Source: CAZCBJ01 sp964496705 (GTDB lineage Bacteria > Chloroflexota > Anaerolineae > Anaerolineales > Anaerolineaceae). Taken from it: a stretch of DNA of 28,456 nucleotides. The DNA lies in NCBI GenBank assembly GCA_964496705.1, contig CAZCBJ010000022.1, forward strand, positions 1 to 28,456, read 5' to 3'. A program made the position numbers and the translations under genes. Positions 15,315-23,500 of this stretch are shown here, in pieces; the first letter of the stretch is position 1; each line of letters starts with the position of its first letter. The notes below the pieces were generated by a model, which saw only the letters and a list, made by a program, of their open reading frames with translations, was not told the DNA's origin and ran no database searches.

Positions 15315-15620
15315 ATGGGATTAAAACAGACTCCGCCCAAGGATCGACGGCAGTATCTATTAAACATGACTCTGGCTGGCTCGGCGGCACTTTCAGGCTG
15401 CCTGACGCTGGTGATTGTCCTGGCGGCTGTGCTGCTTGGTCTGTGGCTGGACAATTTCTTCGGCATGAAACCGGTGCTGACCATTATTTTGCTGGTTGTG
15501 AGTGTTCCGGTGTCCATTCTGGCGATGCTCTTCGTCACCCGGCTGGTCACCTCGAAAATAAAGACAGAGGCTTCGAGATCGGCAGCCAATCATCAGGAGG
15601 AAGATATTGGAAAAGACTGA
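15315..15620 (+). CDS. atpZ: AtpZ/AtpI-type F0 accessory membrane protein
   Basis: 101 residues with two membrane segments (about 20-44 and 52-76) separated by a short loop, LGLWLDNFFGMKP, typical of the AtpZ/ATPase gene 1 family (GxWLDxxFG pattern). Such proteins are encoded first in many ATP synthase operons and are linked to c-ring assembly or magnesium handling. The tail is charged (KIKTEASRSAANHQEEDIGKD). No ribosome binding site is visible before the ATG, consistent with a near-leaderless start. The last 14 bases overlap atpB. Confidence 0.8.
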   Translation: MGLKQTPPKDRRQYLLNMTLAGSAALSGCLTLVIVLAAVLLGLWLDNFFGMKPVLTIILLVVSVPVSILAMLFVTRLVTSKIKTEASRSAANHQEEDIGKD

Positions 15621-16572
15621 ATCCAAAAGGCGATGGGGAACAAAACGTTGGATCGTGCTCGCATTGATCCTTTTGAGTATTCTCGCCAACATCCTGGTGA
15701 AACCCGTTCAACCGCACATTCAGGTGGCCCCCGAAAGCCTTTCGGAAACTTTCACTCTTCCGATCATTGGAAATTTCTACCTGAGCAATACGCTCACCAT
15801 GATGCTCGTGGTGGACGTGATCATCTTGATGTTGGCTTTGTCAGTCAGGAACGCATACCGCAAAGGCGATATGATCCCCAGAGGGATATCGGGCGTAATC
15901 GAATGGCTTCTGGAGGCGCTGTATAACCTCACCGAAACTTCAGCGGGAAAACATGCCCGAAGAATATTTCCCTGGTTTGCGACGATCTTTATTCTGGTGC
16001 TGGTGGCTAACATGACCAAGCTGATCCCCGGGGTGGAAACGATTGGCTTTCTCCATCATGCCGAAAAGGGGCATGCCATCCAGAAAGTGCTGGCTGGTTT
16101 TTATAATGTCCTTCCCGGTACGGTCAAGGATGGTTACATCGTCACGCCGTGGCTGCGAGCGGTATCCACAGACCTAAATTTCACCGTGGCATTGGCCTTG
16201 GTTGCGGTGGTGATGACCCAAGTGATTGGCTTTCAAACCCAGGGTTTGGGTTATCTCACAAAATTCCTGAATGTGCGAACGATGTTCACCCGCCCATTCT
16301 TTGGGTTCATCGATTTCCTGGTGGGCTTCCTGGAGCTGATCAGCGAGTTGGCCAAAGTATTATCGTTCTCTTTCCGGTTGTTCGGCAATATGTTTGCAGG
16401 CATGGTCCTGGTGGCATTGGTCGGAAGTATGATTCCGATCTTTGTCCCTTCAATGATTTTGGCATTTGAATTCTTCATTGGGTTAATTCAGGCTTTTGTG
16501 TTTGGGATGTTGACGATGGTTTTCATGGCCCAGGCGACCCGCGGGCATGGTGAAGAAGATCACGCCGAGTAA
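15607..16572 (+). CDS. atpB: ATP synthase F0 subunit a
   Basis: 321 residues. The start is TTG at 15607, placed by AGGAGG six bases upstream inside the atpZ reading frame. Five to six membrane segments are visible. The essential stator arginine is Arg257 in SFSFRLFGNMFAG (Arg210 of E. coli), in the most conserved helix of the subunit. Subunit a forms the two proton half-channels beside the c-ring. The N-terminus before the first helix is basic and cytoplasmic-like (MEKTESKRRWGTKRW). The C-terminus ends in a short His/Glu-rich tail (RGHGEEDHAE). Confidence 0.95.
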   Translation: MEKTESKRRWGTKRWIVLALILLSILANILVKPVQPHIQVAPESLSETFTLPIIGNFYLSNTLTMMLVVDVIILMLALSVRNAYRKGDMIPRGISGVIEWLLEALYNLTETSAGKHARRIFPWFATIFILVLVANMTKLIPGVETIGFLHHAEKGHAIQKVLAGFYNVLPGTVKDGYIVTPWLRAVSTDLNFTVALALVAVVMTQVIGFQTQGLGYLTKFLNVRTMFTRPFFGFIDFLVGFLELISELAKVLSFSFRLFGNMFAGMVLVALVGSMIPIFVPSMILAFEFFIGLIQAFVFGMLTMVFMAQATRGHGEEDHAE

Positions 16573-16596
16573 AATAATAACAGGAGGATTTTATAA

Positions 16597-16833
16597 ATGA
16601 GTGGTGATATTGTGCAGGCTGCAAAATTTATCGGTGCAGGTTTGTCCATGATCGGCGCGTTGGGTGCCGGAATCGGGATCGGATTGAGCGTTCAAGGCGC
16701 TCTGGAGGGGATGGCGCGCAATCCGGATACTTATGGCAATCTGCTGACCAACATGATCCTGGGTATTGCATTCTCCGAAGCGATCGCCATTTACTGTCTG
16801 GTGATTGCCTTCTTAATGCTTTTTGTGCTGTAA
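16597..16833 (+). CDS. atpE: ATP synthase F0 subunit c
   Basis: 78 residues, two membrane helices joined by the polar loop ARNPD. The ion-carrying carboxylate is Glu61 (GIAFSEAIAIYCLVIAF). The helix 1 position equivalent to Gln32 of sodium-type c subunits is isoleucine, and the Ser and Thr that follow the glutamate in sodium-type rings are Ala and Ile, so the ring is probably proton-specific. AGGAGG lies nine bases before the ATG. The glycine-rich stretch GALGAGIGIG is the usual helix packing motif. Confidence 0.95.
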   Translation: MSGDIVQAAKFIGAGLSMIGALGAGIGIGLSVQGALEGMARNPDTYGNLLTNMILGIAFSEAIAIYCLVIAFLMLFVL

Positions 16834-16854
16834 AAAATAGAGAGGAGACGCGCC

Positions 16855-17592
16855 TTGGAAAAATTGGGCATTAATCTCGGGTTTTTGTTGGTTCAAATAA
16901 TTAACTTCGCCATTCTGTTCGTTGTGCTGTACGCCTGGGTGTATAAGCCCATCACAGCCATGCTGGAGAAACGGCGTTTGATGGTTGCAAAGGGTCTGGA
17001 AGATGCGCGGGTAGCCGAAGAAGCCCGCGCCCGAGCCGAGGAAGAAGCCAACACAATATTACAGGAGGCGCAAGCCAAGGCAGCGCAGATCATGCGCGAG
17101 GCCAGCGAGCGCGCTGAAAAGGCGGTCGAGGATATCCGCCTCAAAGCGGAGCGGGACAGTCAGGCTTTGATCGAGAATGCCCGCACAGAAATCGAACATG
17201 AGCGGGTGCGTATTTTGGGAGACTTGCGCGGTCAGGTTGCCTCGCTGGCAATCGCGGCGGCGCAAAAGCTGCTCGGTGAGACGTTGGACGAGACCCGGCA
17301 GCGCAGGCTGGTGGATGAGTTCTTCTCGGGTATCCAATCCGGCAGGGTGGTGGTGTTGGATGGAGCCAACCTTGAAGGTGAAACGGCTGAAGTAACCAGC
17401 GCGTTGACCTTGACTGACAAAGAACAGGATCACATTAGCAATCGCGTACATGAAAAATTCGGTCCGCGTATGAAGGTTGTTTTCAAGGTTGATCCCTCTC
17501 TTCTAGGCGGTTTGGTCGTCCGCGCCGGCGGGCAGATGGTGGATGGATCGATGGCTTTTCAACTCCAGAATCTGCACGAAAGCTTGAAATAA
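16855..17592 (+). CDS. atpF: ATP synthase subunit b fused to the C-terminal part of subunit delta
   Basis: 245 residues against about 160 for a normal b subunit. A single N-terminal membrane helix (residues 9-30) is followed by KPITAMLEKR and a long charged coiled coil to about residue 150. Residues ~176-245 (TSALTLTDKEQDHISNRV, KVDPSLLGGLVVRAGGQMVDGS) match the C-terminal domain of delta/OSCP, including its DPSLLGGL..R.G...DGS pattern. The N-terminal six-helix domain of delta, which binds the F1 alpha subunits, is missing. The peripheral stalk may thus be completed by another protein or by a separate delta. TTG start at 16855 with GAGGAG seven bases upstream. No F1 gene follows. Confidence 0.88.
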   Translation: MEKLGINLGFLLVQIINFAILFVVLYAWVYKPITAMLEKRRLMVAKGLEDARVAEEARARAEEEANTILQEAQAKAAQIMREASERAEKAVEDIRLKAERDSQALIENARTEIEHERVRILGDLRGQVASLAIAAAQKLLGETLDETRQRRLVDEFFSGIQSGRVVVLDGANLEGETAEVTSALTLTDKEQDHISNRVHEKFGPRMKVVFKVDPSLLGGLVVRAGGQMVDGSMAFQLQNLHESLK

Positions 17593-17613
17593 TTATCTTC
17601 TGACCATAATCCG

Positions 17614-17666
17614 GGCCATAAAGGGTTGTGCAGTACAAGCCTTTATGGCCTTTGTGGTATATTTTT
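17614..17666 (+). terminator. Rho-independent terminator after the F0 operon
   Basis: GGCCATAAAGG (17614-17624) pairs perfectly with CCTTTATGGCC (17640-17650). The loop can extend by a further TTGT/ACAA pairing after one mismatch. A T-rich run follows (TTTGTGG, then ATTTTT at 17661-17666). It closes the operon after the membrane-sector genes, with no F1 gene downstream. Confidence 0.8.
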
Positions 17667-17679
17667 AAGGTGAAGAATA

Positions 17680-17730
17680 ATGATGGTTGCGAGGAAATTT
17701 GATCGGATTTGTGAGGCAAACTCTCGCTGA
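17680..17730 (+). CDS. Possible 16-codon leader ORF overlapping the murE start
   Basis: ATG at 17680 has a good ribosome binding site (AAGGTGA, 17667-17673, six bases away) and opens a 16-codon frame, MMVARKFDRICEANSR, that ends at 17730 inside murE in a different frame. It has no recognised function. It may couple translation into murE, which starts at a weak TTG, or be a chance frame. Confidence 0.3.
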   Translation: MMVARKFDRICEANSR

Positions 17731-19270
17731 GCTCTTCGAGCAGATACCGGTGGCGGTTCTACACCCCCATCATATTCCGCCCGTTCCAGTGACCGGCATC
17801 GCCTTGGATTCGCGCAAAGTGGAGCCGGGGAACATCTTCGTGGCGTTGGTTGGCGGAACGCAGGATGGTCATCGCTTTATTCCGGCTGCGATTGATCAGG
17901 GAGCGGGGGCAGTGATGGGCAGCCACCCCTACATTGAATGTTCTGTTCCTTATATCCAGGTTGCAAACCCTCGTCTGGCTTTGGCGCATCTGTCGGCTGC
18001 TTTCTACAGTTTTCCGGCCCGGCACATGAAGGTGATTGGGGTGACCGGAACGGATGGAAAAACAACCACAAGCAACATCATTTTCCAGATCTTGCTGCAG
18101 GCTGGATTGCCCAGCGGAATCATTTCTACTGTGAATGCTGTCATCGGGAAAGATGTGCTGGATACCGGATTTCACGTGACCACGCCTGAGGCGCCTGACG
18201 TTCAACATTATCTATCGCGCATGCTGGCGGCGGGATTGACGCATGTGGTTCTGGAAGCCACTTCGCATGGCCTGGATCAGCATCGGGTTACTGGCTGTGA
18301 GTTTGATATTGCTGTGGTGACCAATATCACCCATGAACACCTGGATTATCACGGCAGCTATCAAGCCTACCGGGCTGCCAAGGCCAGGCTCTTCACCCAT
18401 TTATCTGAAACGGTGGTCAAGTCCGGGGGAAATCCACGCCTGGCAGTTTTGAATAGGGATGACCTATCCTATGATTTTTTGTGCCAGTCTGTGAGAGAAC
18501 GGAAAATAGATTACGGCTTGTCTCAAGAAGCGAACCTGCATGCCGAAAACATTGTGCATACACCCGATGCGCTGGAGTTCAGGGCTGTCAGCCCGGATTT
18601 TCGTGTGGCGGTTCGCACTGCACTGATGGGGGATTACAACATCTCCAATTGCCTGGCAGCCATGGCAGCAGTTGTTTACGGCCTGGGAATTGCACCTGAG
18701 ACCGCTGCGCAAGGAATCGCCGCGATGCGCGGGGTGCCCGGGCGCATGGAGCGGATCAACATGGGACAGGATTTTACCGCAATCGTTGATTTTGCTCATA
18801 CCCCGAACGCGCTGCGGGCAGCGCTGCAAGCCATCCGCCAGACAACTTCCGGACGTATTCTCGCGGTCTTTGGCTCAGCCGGGTTGCGCGATCGGGCGAA
18901 ACGGCGCATGATGGCAGAGGTATCCATGCAGATGGCTGACCTGACCTTCCTGACCGCTGAAGATCCACGCACCGAATCTCTGGTAGATATCCTTGCGGAA
19001 ATGGCTTTAGCAGCAGAGGACAGCGGTGGTGAGGAGGGAAAAACGTTCTGGCGTATTGCGGATCGGGGCGAAGCCATTCGTCGGGCCGTGCAGATGGCTC
19101 AAGCAGGTGATGTGGTGGTGGCTTGCGGCAAAGGTCATGAACAATCCATGTGTTTTGGGATGGTGGAATTTCCGTGGGACGATCGAACTGCGCTGCGGGC
19201 AGCCTTGGCGGAACACATGGGGGTTGCCGGACCGAAAATGCCCCATTTACCCACTCAAGACCTCGACTGA
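17699..19270 (+). CDS. murE: MurE-type UDP-MurNAc-peptide ligase
   Basis: About 523 residues. The ATP loop GVTGTDGKTTT lies at about residue 114, the lysine normally carbamylated is K228 (YRAAKARLF), and TNITHEHLDYHG and ATSHGLDQHR are Mur ligase active-site motifs. MurE adds the third amino acid to UDP-MurNAc-Ala-Glu in the cytoplasm. The specificity motif, DNPR in diaminopimelate-adding enzymes, reads EDPRTES here: the arginine is kept and the asparagine is replaced, so the amino acid added cannot be assigned safely. The start is uncertain: TTG at 17699 after GAGGA is my choice; TTG 17687 and GTG 17711 are alternatives. No other mur gene is nearby. Confidence 0.85.
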   Translation: MIGFVRQTLAELFEQIPVAVLHPHHIPPVPVTGIALDSRKVEPGNIFVALVGGTQDGHRFIPAAIDQGAGAVMGSHPYIECSVPYIQVANPRLALAHLSAAFYSFPARHMKVIGVTGTDGKTTTSNIIFQILLQAGLPSGIISTVNAVIGKDVLDTGFHVTTPEAPDVQHYLSRMLAAGLTHVVLEATSHGLDQHRVTGCEFDIAVVTNITHEHLDYHGSYQAYRAAKARLFTHLSETVVKSGGNPRLAVLNRDDLSYDFLCQSVRERKIDYGLSQEANLHAENIVHTPDALEFRAVSPDFRVAVRTALMGDYNISNCLAAMAAVVYGLGIAPETAAQGIAAMRGVPGRMERINMGQDFTAIVDFAHTPNALRAALQAIRQTTSGRILAVFGSAGLRDRAKRRMMAEVSMQMADLTFLTAEDPRTESLVDILAEMALAAEDSGGEEGKTFWRIADRGEAIRRAVQMAQAGDVVVACGKGHEQSMCFGMVEFPWDDRTALRAALAEHMGVAGPKMPHLPTQDLD

Positions 19271-19312
19271 GAAGATGGACGATGGTCAAAAGTGACAATC
19301 TGGAGAGGTGCC

Positions 19313-20590
19313 ATGAATTCCAAAAATCGTGTCCAAACAACTCTAGACCATCAACTTCCAGATCGTGTGCCGTTGGACCTGGGAGCCAGTGCTGTAACCG
19401 GCATGCATGTCAGCTCGGTATACCTGCTGCGCCAGGCGTTGCGGCTGGATGCACCCGGGACACCGGTCAAGGTGGTGGAACCATTTCAAATGCTGGGAGA
19501 GATTGCCCCTGATTTACAGGATGCGCTGGGTGTGGATGTGGTTGGCGTATCCAGCCCGCGCACCTTCTTTGGCTTTCGCAATGAAAACTGGAAACCCTGG
19601 GTGTTCAATGGCATCCCAGTGCTGGTCCCGGAGGCTTTCAATATCCTGCCAGAGGAGGATGGCAGCATTTTAATGTATCCTGAAGGCGACCGCTGTGTGC
19701 CGCCATGCGCCAAAATGCCATCAGGCGGATTTTACTTTGACGCATTGAATCGACAGGGGACGCTTGACGAAAATTGTCTGAATCCTTTAGATAACCTGGA
19801 GGAGTTCGGACCGATCTCTGAGTCTGATCTGGCGTATTTTAAGGAACAGGTGGATATATCTTATGCAAACAGCGGGCGCGCGATCCTAGCCAATTTTGGC
19901 GGAACATCCTTCGGGGATATTGCACTGGTTCCGGCTCCGTGGCTGAAGCATCCACGCGGTATCCGCGATGTTGAGGAGTGGTATATCAGCACTGTGACCC
20001 GCCAGGAGTATGTTCGCAAAATTTTCGAACGCCAATGCGAAATTGGAATGGCCAACCTGCAAAAAATATTTGCCAGGGTCGGCAATAAAGTGACGGTAGT
20101 TTTCATCACCGGGACTGATTTTGGGGCACAATTTGCACCGTTTATTTCGCCAGCAAGTTACCGGTCACTTTTCAAGCCTTACCATCTAGAAATCAATCGC
20201 TGGATTCATCAACACACGCAATGGAAAAGTTTCATACATTCCTGCGGCTCGGTGGCTGCTTTGATCCCTGATTTTATTGACGCCGGTTTTGACATTCTCA
20301 ACCCGGTGCAAACTTCAGCAAAGGACATGCAGCCTGAGCAATTGAAGGCTCGCTTTGGACGCGAGCTGGTGTTCTGGGGAGGTGGAGTGGATACGCAGAA
20401 AACGCTCCCATTTGGAACCCCGGCTGAAATCCGGCAGCAGGTGCGGGATCGGATAATGGGGTTTGGACGGGATGGTGGCTTTGTCTTCAATACCATTCAT
20501 AATGTGCAGGCATGCATTCCGGTGGAAAACTTACTCGCACTCTATGAAGCGGTAGCCGATTATCGTTCCATTCTGGCTGAATCATCATGA
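19313..20590 (+). CDS. Uroporphyrinogen decarboxylase-family protein (methyltransferase type)
   Basis: 425 residues; ATG at 19313 with GGAGAGGTG just upstream. The fold-level pattern of the URO-D/MtaA/CmuA superfamily is visible: N-terminal NRVQTTLDHQLPDRVPLDLG, a central FITGTDFGAQFAPFISPASY, and a metal-site-like HSCGS (His309, Cys311) followed by FIDAGFDILNPVQTSAKDM and FWGGGVDTQ. It lacks the arginine-rich substrate motif of true heme-pathway URO-D. It is therefore more likely a corrinoid- or cobalamin-linked methyl-transfer protein, though no corrinoid protein gene is next to it and the substrate is unknown. Its stop codon overlaps the start of the next gene (ATGA). Confidence 0.8.
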   Translation: MNSKNRVQTTLDHQLPDRVPLDLGASAVTGMHVSSVYLLRQALRLDAPGTPVKVVEPFQMLGEIAPDLQDALGVDVVGVSSPRTFFGFRNENWKPWVFNGIPVLVPEAFNILPEEDGSILMYPEGDRCVPPCAKMPSGGFYFDALNRQGTLDENCLNPLDNLEEFGPISESDLAYFKEQVDISYANSGRAILANFGGTSFGDIALVPAPWLKHPRGIRDVEEWYISTVTRQEYVRKIFERQCEIGMANLQKIFARVGNKVTVVFITGTDFGAQFAPFISPASYRSLFKPYHLEINRWIHQHTQWKSFIHSCGSVAALIPDFIDAGFDILNPVQTSAKDMQPEQLKARFGRELVFWGGGVDTQKTLPFGTPAEIRQQVRDRIMGFGRDGGFVFNTIHNVQACIPVENLLALYEAVADYRSILAESS

Positions 20591-23500
20591 TGACACAGGA
20601 TGATGAGGTGAGTCCTTCTTCCTCCAGGCTGCGGTGGACGGGCGTGATACCAGGGTTGATTGTGGCCTGGCTGTTAATCTCGCAAGCCTGCGCCTCTCCA
20701 GCAGAATTACCTTTTCTCTTCGCCAGCGCGACGCCCACGCCGCTCCCACTGCCGACTGACATCCCGACGCCCAGCGCCACTCCCACCCCACTTCCGATTC
20801 TCCCGCCAGGTTTGGTTGAGATAGACCCGCCAGATGGGTCGGTTATTGCCCAGAAGGTTGCTTTTACTTTGTGGTTTGACCAGGGCATGGACCGCGCTTC
20901 GGTTGAGGCAGCTTTGCAGGGTGACCCTCAGCTCAGCGGGAGTTTCAACTGGCTGGATGATGCGACCGTGCAATTTATTGCAGACCAGCCGTTTCAGCCT
21001 GAACAACGAGTCGAAGTGACCTTATCGATAGATTCTCGCTCGGTAGAGGGATTGAATTTGCTGGAATCGGTGCAATGGACATATCAGACTAGTGATGACC
21101 TGAGAGTCCTTGAGCGATATCCCGCTCCGAATAGCGAGAACATTGATCCACCCACAGCGATTTGGGTAGCTTTCAACCAGCCGGTAATTTCACCGAAATC
21201 CGGTTCTGAAAATCGACCAGCGGGTTTTGTATTCCAACCTGCAGTCAGCGGCCGCGGACTGTGGATGAATGACTGCAGCTACATTTTTTATCCCGAGCAG
21301 CCATTGCCGGGTGGTCAAACCTTCAGTCTGCGAATCAACCCTCAGTTGGCTGCAGCGAATGGATCGCCATGGGCGGCAGATCAGATTGATCGCAACGATT
21401 GGACGTTCACCACAGTTCAGCCGCAATTGACAGGCATTCTACCACTACCAGATGCACCCGTAGATTTGGATGCAAAAATAATTCTTGAATTTAATCAACC
21501 AATGGAACCTGGCAGCGTTGAGCAGAATTTTATCCTGCAGGATGCCAACGGAACGGGAGTAGCAGGCCGGTTCGAATGGGATGAGAAGGGTAAACGGGGG
21601 ACTTTCACACCGGAAGGATTATTCTCTCGCAGCCTTAGCTACACCGTAATAATATTAGGGGCAGCCAGGACTGTAGGCGGAACTTCAATTGGCGAAGATG
21701 CCACCTTTTCCTTTGTCACCCGGTCTGACTTCGATCTGCTTTCCGTGAGCGATTTCATTTCCGATCCAGACAATTTAGGTCGGGGAATGATCACGCTCGA
21801 ATTCAATGCGCCTTTGATGGAGCAAGGTCTTGAGGCGCTGATTAAAGTCACGCCGCCAATCAGGCAGCAGTCCCTGGTCATCTCAGGATCAAAACTGACC
21901 ATCAACGGGGCATTTGACGCCGCTACGCCATATCGGATCACGATTTCGAGTCAATTAAGCGACCGATGGGACGGCCGACTTGCCCGGCAGGTCATCCTTC
22001 CATTTCGAACGCCGTCGTTAAAGCCAATGCTGCATATTTCGGGGTTGATAAATGGTTCCCGAACACTTTTCCTATCCTTTTCCGATAGAACCCTGCCATC
22101 AAAAGTTGTCAATACGCAAACCATAACTATCTCGACCCGATCTTTATCGGTTGGCGATTATATCCAATTGGCTCGCATTGAAAGCAACGTCCGCGAGGCG
22201 TTTAAAAATCCTGCCGAATATAAGTGGGTCCAGACCATTAATCAGATCCCCAATCGTTTTACTGAATTCGACCTAACCTTGTATCCGTCCGGGATAACTT
22301 TTCAACCGGGCATTTATTTCTATGCCACCGATTCAACTTCTTTCCGGGATGGAAACTTTGGGCCGGAGTTCTTCCTCATCCTTAGTCGCATTCAGTTGGC
22401 TTTAAAATACAGTGCGAATCAAATTGTTGTCTGGGCGGTTAATCTGGAGACGAATACGCCGGTGTCCAATTTGCCGGTATCATTCTATGATAAGAATGGA
22501 ACGCCGATTGGCCTGGCGGTTACGGATATCAGTGGGGTAGGTATCCTGGAGGATATTCATTTCGATGGTGTGAACCCATTATTTTATGCGGTTAGTGGAA
22601 AACCTGGCGAGGATGATTTCTCGTTGTCAGCCAGCCTTTGGGAAGAATCGACCGCTACTGGGGATTTCCATCTAAAATCGAACGATCAGGTGGGTCAGGC
22701 CAGACCTTTGGTGTACTTTGAACCGGATCGATCTGTTTACCAGCCAGGCGATGTGGTGAATTTTTGGTCAGTGGCAAAATTGGAGAACAATGCGCGCTAT
22801 TCAAGGCTCGAAGCAGATCGAATACGGGTGCAGCTAATAGATGCAGAGGGTGATCCGCTTGGGAAACAGCGTGTATGGGATGAATTGAACGTGTCCATTT
22901 CTGCATACGGAACCGGTCAAGGAGAATTCCAACTGCCCAGAAATATTCCGTCCGGCAGCTACATATTATTTGCGCCGGATTTTGGTCAGGGGATATCTTT
23001 TCAGGTGCAACGCACCTCCTCCTTTGGATTTGATACATCTGTTTCTTTCAAACAGAGAGACGTTATTTTTGGGGATGACCTGCAGGCAGAGGTGATTTCC
23101 GATTCCCTATCTCCCGGCACAAAAATTCAATGGTCTTTGTTTGCTCTTGCCGCACAGTCTGAAATGCCGAACGGTTTTATCGGAGGAATGGTTGATTTCC
23201 ATCAGGATAATTCAGAGGAGGCAGCCCGTCATCAAAAAATATTAATAGTTTCAGGCGCGGGCTATCTAGGAGCGGATGGCAGGCTGATCATCCAGTGTCA
23301 AAAAGGACAATATGAAAAGTTGCTCAGCCAGGCAGTCACCTGGGTGTTGACGATTGAAGTGAAGGCTGAGCCAATGGCAGGACTGCTGCTTGAAAGCACG
23401 GCGCAAATCCGAATGCACCCGGCTGATTACCGGATAGGTATTCGACCGGGAGCCTGGTCGGCATATGCCGGTGAGCCAATCGGCTTTGATATCCAAACCT

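Noticed and set aside
18774..19340. 188-residue minus-strand frame opposite murE
   Set aside because: Antisense shadow of a well-supported Mur ligase; it shows no family features.
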